The notes beneath the pieces were generated by a model that did not search any database, was not told the origin of the DNA, and saw nothing but the letters and a program-made list of their open reading frames with translations. The translations under genes were made by a program, and so were the position numbers. Below, piece by piece: positions 17,657 to 26,598 of a DNA stretch of 64,000 bases (its first letter is position 1; every line of letters begins with the position of its first letter). Origin of the DNA: Rhodopseudomonas telluris (GTDB lineage: Bacteria > Pseudomonadota > Alphaproteobacteria > Rhizobiales > Xanthobacteraceae); NCBI RefSeq assembly GCF_042432815.1, contig NZ_JBHLWM010000001.1, positions 1,054,001 through 1,118,000 on the forward strand, written 5' to 3'.

Positions 17657-17809
17657 TGGGAGGATGCGGTTGCGCCCGTGCTCCACGTCGAACGAACGGA
17701 TTCAACTATCAAACAGCCCCTTCGACGCGCTTCAAAGATCAAATCGCCACCGCTTTGCGCAGCCCGAAACAGCCACGCGCCCGCATTCTCGCGGCGCGAA
17801 GCGCCCGAG

Positions 17810-18300
17810 GTTTGCTGCGGTCCCTTCGCCCTCCTTGGGAAGAGGGCGCGCGGAACGCCGGGTGCCCGATGCACCCGCGGCCTCGTGTGCGTAAAACAAA
17901 ATGCACACGAGTTCGAAACCACGGTCACACCGGAAACATCCGGCGTTCCGCGCGCGATGGTTTTAACGGCTTATCTCGTGCTCTCCCCGGCGCCCGACAC
18001 GGTTTTTGGTCGCCGTCGCGTCCGACCGTTCGCGTGCGCTTCGGTGGAAGCGGAACGCCTGGTCGGGGCTTGATGCCACGCGGGACATCAGGACCACACG
18101 CCTTTGCCGTCCGCGGCAGCGTGGTCGTCAGCGCTTCGGTGTCGGCTCACGGGGCCTTCCAGTGGAAGGGAGCCCGCCCTGCCTTCACGTCCCCGCCTGA
18201 CGCTGCCGCGTCCATCGCCCCCCGCCCCGCGAACCGTGACGATCGCGTTTCGCCCCTCTCCCCGGGGCGGGTTGAGACGGACTATAGTCCTTTTAGGAAT
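17810..18300. other. Non-coding, conserved-looking intergenic element (about 500 bp)
   Basis: The 1.3-kb gap 17451-18761 has no credible gene. Within it, about 17810-18300 reads as a defined unit with several GC hairpins. It ends with the perfect 12-bp palindrome GGACTATAGTCC (18279-18290) and a T-rich stretch. Translations of this sequence resemble short hypothetical proteins annotated many times in Bradyrhizobium and Rhodopseudomonas genomes (recalled), which suggests a multi-copy element conserved in its DNA or RNA rather than a protein. Its function is unknown. Confidence 0.4.
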
Positions 18301-18309
18301 TTTGTCAAG

Positions 18310-18383
18310 GGACTCATTGCGTGGGACGCCCTCACCCCAACCCTCTCCCGCACGCGGGAGAGGGAGCGCGCTGCGGATGGGGC
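18310..18383. repeat. Hairpin repeat, copy 1 (CCCTCTCCCGC / GCGGGAGAGGG)
   Basis: The stretch runs GACTCATTGC, then GCCCTCACCCC, then a perfect CCCTCTCCCGC / GCGGGAGAGGG stem-loop (18341-18364), then GCGCGCTGCGG. The same order recurs at 19920-19992, with a shorter copy at 18693-18740. It is a dispersed mobile or REP-like repeat. Confidence 0.7.
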
Positions 18384-18443
18384 GAATGATTGATCTCCAC
18401 GCTCATCGGGATACTTACTTCGCCGCAATGCACGCCCTCGCGT

Positions 18444-18605
18444 TCGTCATTCCGGGGCACGCGCGCAGCGCGTGAGCCCGGAATCCATAACCACTGTGCA
18501 TCGTCATAACGCTCTGCGGTGGCCGCGCTGTGTGCTTACTGAGAGTTCAGGGAATATGGATTCCGGGCTCGCGCAGCTTCGCTGCGCGCCCCGGAATGAC
18601 GAACG
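18444..18605. repeat. Inverted-arm repeat (CATTCCGGGG ... CCCCGGAATG)
   Basis: A left arm at 18444-18489 and a right arm at 18552-18605 are near-perfect inverted copies containing GTCATTCCGGGGC and CCCGGAATCCATA. A second member with the same arms lies at 54250-54391. The pair can form a long hairpin. Confidence 0.7.
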
Positions 18606-18692
18606 AGAGGGCGGTTGTCCGGACCGGTTAGTTTCTGTTCTGATTAAGCTCGGCGGGAGCCGAACGACACACGAACTCACTGCCGGCGTTGT

Positions 18693-18740
18693 CCTCACCC
18701 CCCTGTCCCGCAATCGGGAGAGGAGGCGCGCTGCGGGCGC
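18693..18740. repeat. Hairpin repeat, short copy
   Basis: CTCACCCC, a CTGTCCCGC / CGGGAGAGG imperfect stem and GGCGCGCTGCGG match the units at 18310-18383 and 19920-19992 in the same orientation. It lies just downstream of the stop codon of the nuclease-like gene on the minus strand. Confidence 0.6.
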
Positions 18741-18761
18741 AGTTGATCATGATATATGGCT

Positions 18762-19841
18762 TCAAGCGTGACCAAGATCGAAGATGGGGGCGGTCACGTG
18801 CCAGGAGATCAGCGAGTGAATATCGACGAGTGTCATCCGTTTCGACATGGAGGCTGACTGTTCGGCTTCTTCCGAAAAGGTGGATGTCGTTACAACGAAG
18901 CCATGGAAAGCGTTGTGCTCCTCGATCACGCCTTTGAATTGCTGGATGACCGGCCGTCCGACTTTGTTTTCCGCAGAGTTTCGCTTGCACTGGACCACGA
19001 TCAGCGCGTGGTCATGAACCGCGAAGCCATCAACCCCGAGGTCATTTGATTTTCGTGTGACGATCGATTTCAAGCCGGCGCTCTCGAAGAAGCTCATCAC
19101 GTGCCGCTCGAATTTGAACGGGTCCATCCTGCCCAGCGCCTCGCGCAGCAGATCCTCGTTTTCGGGCGTGGCGCACCGAACCGGATCGCAAGGCTGTTCG
19201 CGCATGGCAGCCTTTATCTTCCAACTGGATTGACGCAGACGTTCATCTTCGATGATGAGATCGATGATCGCGGCGACCTCTGGCCGTACACTGGGATCTC
19301 TTGCGACCGCTTCGATGATTGCGGTGATCCCTGCAGTGCCGAGGAAGACGAGCAAAAGGACAGGAACTCCGATTGCGCCTCCGAACGCTGCGATCCCGGC
19401 GGCCTGGCCGCCAACGAACGGCAGTGCGGCGAGCGTTGCGGGAAGCGCGATTTTCACCGCTAGCGGAAGGTTCGACTTCCGGTAGTTCTGAACCGACTCG
19501 GTAACCCGCGCTGCGACGAATTTCACAACTGTCCGCGAATCGATCAAGTCTCGGAGACGTCCAACCTTTTCCGGAAAGTTGAGATCGCTTCCGACGATCT
19601 CACGGGACTGGCCGAGCCACTTGATCGCTTGCAAACGATCCTCGCGGTTGTTCAACCGCTTGACCGCGTTGGCGAAGAGATCAACGAGCCAGCGCCGAAT
19701 AGCCTCTCGCGGCAGGTCAAGCATGGCGTAGTAGCCGAATAGTGCAGCTGGATGAGCTGCGATGATGAAATCAACTTTGCTGAAATTCGCGAAGGCAGCG
19801 TAGGAAATGAAATCGCGAGTTTCAATGCTGCTTAATTCCAT
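18762..19841 (-). CDS. Membrane-anchored Mrr-like restriction endonuclease-fold protein
   Basis: 359 residues from ATG 19841. The N-terminal region (1-125) is not recognised. Residues about 128-180 are two hydrophobic segments, and the C-terminal part (about 240-345) has the Mrr_cat PD-(D/E)xK pattern: FERHVMSFFESAG, NDLGVDG (catalytic Asp near 270) and VVQCKR (Q-x-K near 286). Mrr-type nucleases cleave modified or foreign DNA; an inner-membrane-tethered version suggests surveillance of incoming DNA (inference). The frame continues open to 20000, but that extension runs into the repeat at 19920-19992 and is probably not translated. Same-oriented repeats lie on both sides, a sign of insertion. 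Confidence 0.7.
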   Translation of the reverse strand: MELSSIETRDFISYAAFANFSKVDFIIAAHPAALFGYYAMLDLPREAIRRWLVDLFANAVKRLNNREDRLQAIKWLGQSREIVGSDLNFPEKVGRLRDLIDSRTVVKFVAARVTESVQNYRKSNLPLAVKIALPATLAALPFVGGQAAGIAAFGGAIGVPVLLLVFLGTAGITAIIEAVARDPSVRPEVAAIIDLIIEDERLRQSSWKIKAAMREQPCDPVRCATPENEDLLREALGRMDPFKFERHVMSFFESAGLKSIVTRKSNDLGVDGFAVHDHALIVVQCKRNSAENKVGRPVIQQFKGVIEEHNAFHGFVVTTSTFSEEAEQSASMSKRMTLVDIHSLISWHVTAPIFDLGHA

Positions 19842-19919
19842 CACGGCAAAAGCTGTTTCGGCGGTGAGGTCCGATGGAGGAGTGATCCTGGTGAGCGCAC
19901 TCTGCACAGCGGATCGCGC

Positions 19920-19992
19920 GGACTCATTGCCCGTGTCGCCCTCACCCCAGCCCTCTCCCGCAAGCGGGAGAGGGGGCGCGCTGCGGAGCGGG
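19920..19992. repeat. Hairpin repeat, copy 2 (CCCTCTCCCGC / GCGGGAGAGGG)
   Basis: Nearly identical to 18310-18383, including the leading GACTCATTGC and the trailing GCGCGCTGCGG, in the same orientation. Together the two copies flank the Mrr-like gene as direct repeats about 1.6 kb apart. Confidence 0.7.
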
Positions 19993-20076
19993 GCTGACAC
20001 GTCGAGCTACCCCTGGCTGGGCAGTGACCCGGCAGCAGCAATCTCTCGAACGACGGTTGCGACTTGCGCGGTCAAC

Positions 20077-20105
20077 AAAAAAGCGGAGGCCGGGGGCCTC
20101 CGCTT
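20077..20105 (-). terminator. Rho-independent terminator of the GPR-like gene
   Basis: Read on the minus strand: the perfect stem AAGCGGAGGCC / GGCCTCCGCTT with a short C-rich loop, followed by a run of T residues. It sits about 100 bp after the stop codon of the 2004-residue gene. Confidence 0.9.
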
Positions 20106-20203
20106 GGGTGTTGCTCGAGATGGCTCTCGATGTGGTCGCGAGCGATCACCGCGCTTGGCGGACACCGTGCGGGGCGGGCGCGTGGCCCGCCGCGCGACGG
20201 GCC

Positions 20204-23200
20204 TCATCCCAGCCGGCCCGCCGCGTGCGCCAGCAGCGTATACACCAGGCCCGTCTCCGAGCTCAGATGCGTGCGCAGTGCCTGCTGGCCGCGTTCGTCG
20301 CGGGCGACCTCGTCGAGCAGGCGCTCGAACTCGGTGATGTAGCGATCGACGGTCTGCTTGAAGGCCCGGTCGCTGCGATACTTGCGGGCGACTTCGTCGA
20401 ACGCCTTCTGGCCGGCCGGGGTGTAGAGCCGCTTGGTGAAGGCCTTGGCCTCACCGCGCTGATAGCGGTCCCACATCTCCAGCACCAGGTTGCGGTCCAT
20501 CAGCCGGCCGATGTCGAGCGACAGCGATTCCAGCGGATTGCCGCTTACCGCCTGTTGGGCCGTCCGGCCGCGCGGCGCTTCACGCTCCGGCGTGGTTTCG
20601 GCGCGGTTGAGCAGCTCGGACAGCCAGCCGTCGCGGCCCTGATCGGCGGTCGGAGCGACCGGCGGCGCCTCGGTGCGGCGCGGAGCCGGCGTCGGCAGGC
20701 CGAGGTCCGGCGGCGGCAGGGTGGCGGCGCTGGTCTCGCGGCGCGGGGCAGGGCGCGGCGCGGGCTCCGGCCGTGCCGGCGGCTCTACGGCGCGGGAAAC
20801 CGGCTCGTTGCGTCCGCCGGCGGCGGCCAGCATCGGCTCTTCCTCGCGCACGGTGGTGGCGCGGGAGGTCGTGACCACGTCCATGCCGCGGCCGTGACGC
20901 GCCACGATGCGGTTGAGCTCGGCGAGCGCCTCGATCTGGTCGACGATCACCTTGCGCATCTGCGCGGTGCTCTCGGAAGCTTCCTGCGGGATTTCGAGCA
21001 CGCCGCGGCGCAGCTCCTCGCGGGTGGATTCCAGCTCCTCGTGCATCTCCGCGGCCATCTGCTTGATGCCCTGGACGATCGCCGCGAAGCGGTCGGCGGA
21101 CTGCTTGAACAGCGCGTCGGCCTGCTGGGTGCCCTGCTGATAGACCTGCTGCATCGCCTCGGTGGTGAGCAGGCGCTCGTGTTCGGCGGCGGCACGCACC
21201 GCCTCGAACTGCTGGGTGATGGTGGTCGAGCCGGCACCGGCGGTCTCGGCGACGACCCGCGCGATGTCGCGGGCGCGTTCCTCGGCCGCGGCCAGGGATT
21301 CGTCGAGCAGGCTGGTGAAGCGGCTCAGCCGCTGGTCGAGATCGGCGGTGCGCAGGTCGATGGTGGTGACCAGCGATTCCAGCGACTCCTTGCGGTCGTT
21401 GACCGAGGTCGAGGCGCTGCGGTTGCTCTGCTGCACCAGCTCGGCGGCTTCCGCCAGCGCGCGGCCATGGGCCTCGAACTGTTCGGACAGCGCGTTGAGA
21501 TCGGCGAGCGCCCGCGAGGTCTTGCCGTGGAAGCCGGTGAGCTGGTCTTCCAGGCCCTGCGTCGCGGCGGTGCTGCGGGCGTTGACGTCGTTCATGGTGG
21601 CGACGAAGTCGGCCACGCGGGTGACCAGCGCGCGCTCCAGCGAGTTGAGGTTCTCGTGGGCGCCGGTGAGCACTTCCTGCAGCAGGATGTTGCCTTCGCG
21701 CAGCCGCTCGAACAGCGCGACCGTGTCGCTGCGCAGGATCTTGCTGGTCTCTTGCATCTCGGTGACGGCCGCGACCGACACCTGGCGCGACTGGTCGATC
21801 GCCGAGCGCGACGCCAGTTCGAGGTCCTTGAGCGACTTGTTGATCGCGCCGGTGGCGAGATCGCCGGCGCCGGTGATCGAGCGCGCGACGTCGGTGCCGT
21901 TGGCGACGATCGAGTTCGAGAACGCCTTGCCGCGGGTTTCGATCGCGTTGAGCGCGTCTGTGGTGACGCGGTCGATGTCGATCGTGAGCTGGCTGGTCTT
22001 GCCGGAGAGGGCCTCGACCAGCACGCCGCGCTTGCTGTCCATGATCTGCGACAGGCGGTCGGCCTGCTGCTGGACGTAGCTGACGATCTCGTCGCTCTTC
22101 GCCGTGATGGTCGAGCCGAAGCTGCCGCTGGCGGCGAACACCGAACGTTCGATCTCCGCGGTGGTCGACTTGATCTTCGACGACACTTCGTTGGACACCG
22201 CCACCAGGGCCGTCTGGGCCGCAGCCGCGCTGACCTGGATGTTGTCGGTGGTGTTGCTGGTGACGCCGGCGAGGGTGCGCTCGACGTCGGCGGAGATCGC
22301 CCGGATCTGGTTGGCGGCCTCCGACGAGCTGGTGGTGAGCGTCGCCTGTACTTCGCGGGCGCTGCCCAGAATGGTCGACGCCGCGGCGGCGCTGACCGTG
22401 GTCAGCGTGCGCTCGACGTCCGTCGTCAGCGACTTGACGTGGTTGGCGGCTTCCTCGGACGCGGCCATCAGCGAGGTCTGCGCTTCGCGCGCCCCGGTGA
22501 CGATCGAGTCGGCCGAGGTCCGGCCGGCGCTGATCAGGCTGCGCTCGACTTCGGCGGCGAGCGACCGGACGTGGTCGGACGCGGAGGTCGAGGACGCGGC
22601 GAGCGTGGCCTGCAGGTCGCGGGCGCTGGCGAGGATCGCGCCGGCGGTGGCGCTGCCGGCGGCCGTCAGCGTGCGCTCGACGTCGCCGGTCAGCGACTTC
22701 ACCTGGTTGGCGGCGTCGGTCGATGTCGTCAGCAGAGTCTGCTGCGCCTCGCGGGCACCGGACAGGATGGTCTCGACGGTGGCGCTACCGGCCGCCGTGA
22801 GCCGGCGTTCGAGATCGCTGGTGAGCGCCGCGACCTGGGTCGAAGCCTCGGACGAGGCGGAGACCAGCGCGGTCTGGGCTTCGCGGGCGCTGGAGACGAT
22901 CACCCCGGCGGTCGAGGTGCCGACGTCCGACAGCGAGCGCTGGACGTCCTCGCTGAGCGACTTGACGCGCTCGGCGGCCTCCTGCGAGGCGGCGAGCAGC
23001 GTGGTCTGCGCCGCGCGGGCGCCGCTCAGTACCGACTCCGCGGTGGCGTTGCCGGCCGCGTAGAGCGTGCGCTCGATATCGGTCGACAGCGAACGGATCT
23101 GGCCGGTGACTTCGGTCGAGGCCGAGACCAGCGTGGTCTGCGCTTCCCGTGCGCTGGCCAGCACCGACGCGGCGGTCTGGTCGCCGGAGCCGATCAGGGT

Positions 23201-26200
23201 GCGCTCGATGTCGGCGGACAGCGAACGGATCTGGCTGGCGACGTCGGTCGACGACGACACCAGGGTTGCCTGGGCATCGCGGGCGCTGTTCAGGACGGCG
23301 TTCGAGGCCGTGCTGCCGACTTCGGACAGGGTGCGCCGGATCTCGGCGCTGAGCGCCTTGACCTCGTTGGTGACGTCGGTCGAGCTCGACACCAGCGTGC
23401 TCTGGGCCTCGCGGGCGCCGGCCAGCAGCGACGCTGCGGTGGACGTCCCGGCGACCGACAGGGTGCGCTCGATATCGGCCGACAGCGACCGCAGCTGCGC
23501 CAGCGTGTCGCCGGAGGCGGCGGCCAGCTTCGACTGCGCCTCGGTGGCGCTCGCCACCACCGAGCTGGCGGCATTGGTGCCGACCGCGGTGAGGGCGCGT
23601 TCGATCTCCGACGAGGTGAGCTGCAACTGGGCGCCGACTTCGGTCGACACCGACAGCATCGCGTCCTTGGCGGAGCGGGCGCCGGTCTGGATCGTCTCGG
23701 TGGTGTTGATCGCCAGATTGGTGAGCGAGCGCTCCGCATCGGAGACGTGCGACTTGATGCCGAGCGACAGCTCTTCGGCGCGCGCCATCAGCAGGTCGCT
23801 GGCCTCGCGGCCGGTGTGCTCGAACCGGCCCGCCACCGCATCGATGCGGGAGCCGAGCAGGTCCTCGAACTGCGACACGCGCAGGTCGATGTCGGTCAGC
23901 ACGGTGCCGACGCGGCCTTCGAGGCCCTCGTGGATGTCCTGGAAGCGGGCGCTGACGGTTGCGGCCAGATTGTTGCTGCGGCTGTCGATGGTCTCGGTGA
24001 CGTTGGCGATGCGCTCGTCGATCGCGCCGATCGCCTGCGCGGTGCCGTCGGTCAGCGAGTGGGTGAGGTGGGTCAGCCGCGAGTCGATCGACTCGATCGC
24101 CTGCACGGCGCCGGCGATCAGCGTCTCGGAGAGCTTCTCGACTCGGCTGTCGATCAGCGCGACCGCGTTGTCGGCGCCGCTCGACATCGTGGTCGAGAGC
24201 TGGCTGAAGCGATCGTCGATCAGTTCGACGGCGTGGCTGGCGCCGCTTTCCATCGTGGTCGACAGCTGCGTGATGCGCTCGTCGATCAGGCCGATGGCCT
24301 GGCTCGATCCGTTGGTCAGCGTCTCGGACAGCTGCGCGATGCGGCTGTCGATGCTCTCGGTGACCGACTGGGTGCGGGTCGCGAAGTTCTCGTCGAGCGA
24401 CTTCAGATGCGTGCCGACGCTGTCGTCGAACGCCTTGATCTTGCTCTCCAGCGAGCCGTCGAGGCTGCCGACGCGGGAGTCGAACACGTTCTCGAAATGC
24501 GACAGGCGCTGGTCGAGCGTGGCGCTGAGTTCGCCGCCGCGCGAGGTGACGCGCTCGTCGAAATTGTCGACGTAGGTCTTCAGCGTGCTCGCGATGTCCT
24601 CGGTGCGCTGGCCCATGCGCTCGACGATCTCGCCGCCATAGGTCTTCACCGTGCGGTCGAATTCGGAGATGTGGCGGGTGATCAGTGCGCCCAGCGTGCC
24701 GGAGTCGCGCGCGAACTTCTCGGCGAGCTCCGAGCCCTGCTGCTTCACCAGGTCGTCGAACGCGCTCATCTGCAGGCTGAGTGTGTCGTGCGCGTTCTCG
24801 GTCTGGCTCACCACCTTGGCGACCAGGGTGTTGACGGTGACGTCGAGCGCTTCGCTGGCCTTGTCGCCGCTGGTGAGGATCTGGTCGGCGAGGCGGTTGC
24901 CGGCGTCGTCGATCTTGCTGACGAGATCGCCGCTGCGCAGCTCGAGTTCGAGCAGCAGCGAGTCCGACGAGTTCTTCAGCGAGTCGTGGACCTGCTCGGT
25001 GCGCTCCGAGATGCCGTCGACGATGCTGGACGAACGCTGCTCGAATTCCGCGGTGATGCGGTCGAGCCGCTCGTTCAGCATCTCGTGGACGCGGTCGGCG
25101 AGTTCGACGAATTCGTCGTGAACGTGGCCGGTCTTGAAGTTCAGGCTGGCGGTCAGCCGCTCGCTGGCTTCGAGCACCGCGCGGGTGGTTTCGCCGCTGG
25201 CTTCCTCGAGGCGGTCGAGCAGGTCGCCGCCGCGCTCGCCGAGCGCCAGGATCATGTTGTCGCCGGCATGGCCGAGCGCCGTGGTGATGTGCGCGCCGCG
25301 CTCTTCCAGCGCGCTGGTGATGCTCTTGGCGACTTCGTCGACGCGCGACGCGATCGCGTCGGAGATCAGCGCGATGTCGTGGCGCAGATCGATCTGCACG
25401 CCCGAAATGGCGCTGCGCACCTGCTCGGCCTGGCCGACCAGGTTGTCGCGCTGATGCGCGATGTCCTGCAGCAGCGCGCGGATGCGGACTTCGTTGTCGG
25501 AATAAGCGCGCTCCAGCGCGGCGACTTCGTTGGCCACCAGGGTTTCGAGTTCGCCGGCGCGGGCGATCGCGCGCTCGACGCCGTCGCCCATCGCGGCGAC
25601 CTCGCGGCGGATCGCCTGACCGACGGTGACGACGGAATCGCTCGCGGCGATTTCAGGCTCGGAGAAGCGGATCGCGACCTGCGCCATCGACTGCGCGATC
25701 ATGCGCAGCTCCTGGCCGCGCCAGGTCAGGCTGGCGAGGAAGTAGAACAGGATCACCGGCGCGAGGAACAGCGCGACGAGTCCGACCAGCGCCATGGTGC
25801 CGCCGGCGCCCTGGCCGACCATCGCCTGCAGCGAGGGCAGGAAGCTGAAGGTCAGCACTAGGCCGCCGAACACCCACACGCCGGCGAAGATCGAGGCGAG
25901 GGTGTAGACGTTGCGGGCGGGGCGGCCCTTCTGCAGCGCCTGAAGCAGCTGGCCGATGGTCTCGCGATCGTCGTTGGCCGGCCGCTGGGCGAAGCGGCGG
26001 TCGTCGGCCTGTTCGAAAGTGGGACGCTCGGCGGTGATGCGCGGTTCGGGCGCACCATCGTTGAAAGCGGGCGGTGGCGTCAGCGCCGCGGAGCTCTCGT
26101 CGCGTGCAGCGGACTCGGCGTCGGTCGCGGCGGGCGCGTCGCTGATATTCAGGGCTTCCTGAATCGCGGACAGTGCCACTTCGGTCGGATCTTTGATCTT

Positions 26201-26218
26201 CTTGGGATTATTCGCCAT
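20204..26218 (-). CDS. Giant coiled-coil / apolipoprotein-like membrane protein, Growth Pole Ring (GPR)-like
   Basis: 2004 residues. A charged, disordered N-terminus (1-100) precedes two membrane helices (about 102-127 and 138-160), then more than 1700 residues of predicted helix and a conserved C-terminal domain (about 1903-2004, beginning DIGRLMDRNLVLEMWDRYQRGE). Size, membrane anchor and apolipoprotein-type helical repeats match GPR of Agrobacterium, a roughly 2100-residue protein that forms a ring at the growing pole and is needed for polar growth (recalled). Rhodopseudomonas also grows from one pole by budding. Two internal repeat arrays have periods of 22 and 44 residues, multiples of 11. 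The upstream region holds a CtrA site. Confidence 0.75.
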   Translation of the reverse strand: MANNPKKIKDPTEVALSAIQEALNISDAPAATDAESAARDESSAALTPPPAFNDGAPEPRITAERPTFEQADDRRFAQRPANDDRETIGQLLQALQKGRPARNVYTLASIFAGVWVFGGLVLTFSFLPSLQAMVGQGAGGTMALVGLVALFLAPVILFYFLASLTWRGQELRMIAQSMAQVAIRFSEPEIAASDSVVTVGQAIRREVAAMGDGVERAIARAGELETLVANEVAALERAYSDNEVRIRALLQDIAHQRDNLVGQAEQVRSAISGVQIDLRHDIALISDAIASRVDEVAKSITSALEERGAHITTALGHAGDNMILALGERGGDLLDRLEEASGETTRAVLEASERLTASLNFKTGHVHDEFVELADRVHEMLNERLDRITAEFEQRSSSIVDGISERTEQVHDSLKNSSDSLLLELELRSGDLVSKIDDAGNRLADQILTSGDKASEALDVTVNTLVAKVVSQTENAHDTLSLQMSAFDDLVKQQGSELAEKFARDSGTLGALITRHISEFDRTVKTYGGEIVERMGQRTEDIASTLKTYVDNFDERVTSRGGELSATLDQRLSHFENVFDSRVGSLDGSLESKIKAFDDSVGTHLKSLDENFATRTQSVTESIDSRIAQLSETLTNGSSQAIGLIDERITQLSTTMESGASHAVELIDDRFSQLSTTMSSGADNAVALIDSRVEKLSETLIAGAVQAIESIDSRLTHLTHSLTDGTAQAIGAIDERIANVTETIDSRSNNLAATVSARFQDIHEGLEGRVGTVLTDIDLRVSQFEDLLGSRIDAVAGRFEHTGREASDLLMARAEELSLGIKSHVSDAERSLTNLAINTTETIQTGARSAKDAMLSVSTEVGAQLQLTSSEIERALTAVGTNAASSVVASATEAQSKLAAASGDTLAQLRSLSADIERTLSVAGTSTAASLLAGAREAQSTLVSSSTDVTNEVKALSAEIRRTLSEVGSTASNAVLNSARDAQATLVSSSTDVASQIRSLSADIERTLIGSGDQTAASVLASAREAQTTLVSASTEVTGQIRSLSTDIERTLYAAGNATAESVLSGARAAQTTLLAASQEAAERVKSLSEDVQRSLSDVGTSTAGVIVSSAREAQTALVSASSEASTQVAALTSDLERRLTAAGSATVETILSGAREAQQTLLTTSTDAANQVKSLTGDVERTLTAAGSATAGAILASARDLQATLAASSTSASDHVRSLAAEVERSLISAGRTSADSIVTGAREAQTSLMAASEEAANHVKSLTTDVERTLTTVSAAAASTILGSAREVQATLTTSSSEAANQIRAISADVERTLAGVTSNTTDNIQVSAAAAQTALVAVSNEVSSKIKSTTAEIERSVFAASGSFGSTITAKSDEIVSYVQQQADRLSQIMDSKRGVLVEALSGKTSQLTIDIDRVTTDALNAIETRGKAFSNSIVANGTDVARSITGAGDLATGAINKSLKDLELASRSAIDQSRQVSVAAVTEMQETSKILRSDTVALFERLREGNILLQEVLTGAHENLNSLERALVTRVADFVATMNDVNARSTAATQGLEDQLTGFHGKTSRALADLNALSEQFEAHGRALAEAAELVQQSNRSASTSVNDRKESLESLVTTIDLRTADLDQRLSRFTSLLDESLAAAEERARDIARVVAETAGAGSTTITQQFEAVRAAAEHERLLTTEAMQQVYQQGTQQADALFKQSADRFAAIVQGIKQMAAEMHEELESTREELRRGVLEIPQEASESTAQMRKVIVDQIEALAELNRIVARHGRGMDVVTTSRATTVREEEPMLAAAGGRNEPVSRAVEPPARPEPAPRPAPRRETSAATLPPPDLGLPTPAPRRTEAPPVAPTADQGRDGWLSELLNRAETTPEREAPRGRTAQQAVSGNPLESLSLDIGRLMDRNLVLEMWDRYQRGEAKAFTKRLYTPAGQKAFDEVARKYRSDRAFKQTVDRYITEFERLLDEVARDERGQQALRTHLSSETGLVYTLLAHAAGRLG
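22158..23610 (-). repeat. Eleven tandem 44-residue (132-bp) repeats inside the GPR-like gene
   Basis: Residues about 870-1353. Each unit follows [IV]ERTL--AG--TA---L--AREAQ-TL---S-----VKSLS-[DE], 44 residues long without gaps over about eleven copies. 44 equals four 11-residue turns, the apolipoprotein hendecad rule, so the block should be a rigid helix. The DNA copies are diverged, so the array is old. Confidence 0.9.
24000..24357 (-). repeat. Tandem 22-residue (66-bp) repeats inside the GPR-like gene
   Basis: Residues about 621-740. Units follow ID[ES]R[IVL]-QLS-T[LM]-SGA--A[VI]-L, 22 residues each, about five copies. 22 is two hendecads, half the period of the 44-residue array downstream, which suggests that both arose by internal duplication of an 11-residue helical unit. 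Confidence 0.85.
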
Positions 26219-26390
26219 GTGACCTACGCCCTCGTTCTACGCACCGGGGGACGCTGCGCGCATGTCAGCCGCAGCCCGCCAGCCGGCCTGGTGCCAGCCC
26301 GGCGCGGTCGAACCCCCTCGACGCCGGACTTTTGTCCACCACTTCCGCAAACATCCTATTGGCTCGGTGCTTCGAATGAAATGGCCGACG

Positions 26391-26417
26391 TTAAGACATT
26401 CTTAATCATCGTTAACG
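26391..26417. promoter_or_regulatory. CtrA-type binding site (TTAA-N7-TTAA)
   Basis: TTAA at 26391-26394 and TTAA at 26402-26405 are separated by exactly seven bases, the full CtrA consensus of alphaproteobacteria. A further TTAAC follows at 26412 and a TTAACC half-site lies at 26531-26536. The site is in the 380-bp gap between the divergent GPR-like and Hpt genes (26219-26598), which has no other recognisable content. Confidence 0.65.
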
Positions 26418-26598
26418 TGATCGGCCGCTAAGCCCTTCCGCCGCCGCCGAAATCCGCCGTAGCCCGGGAAACGGCAGCAAATTACCGACAAAATGGCCTC
26501 AAACTTGCGAGGCTGTCCCATAATGATCCGTTAACCAATCCTGTGCTTCGATCCGGAAAACTGTGGCCGGCCCTGTGGAGCGGCCCGAGGAGGCCGCT

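Noticed and set aside
17494..18393. A 299-codon open frame in the repeat zone
   Set aside because: It runs through two palindromic repeats and hairpins and gives Arg-rich sequence with no fold or motif.
20024..25861. A 1945-codon open frame on the plus strand opposite the GPR-like gene
   Set aside because: It is fully antisense to a gene with clear domains and repeats. The high-GC codon pattern and the repeats keep the opposite strand free of stops, and its product is low-complexity Arg/Ala/Gly/Asp sequence.
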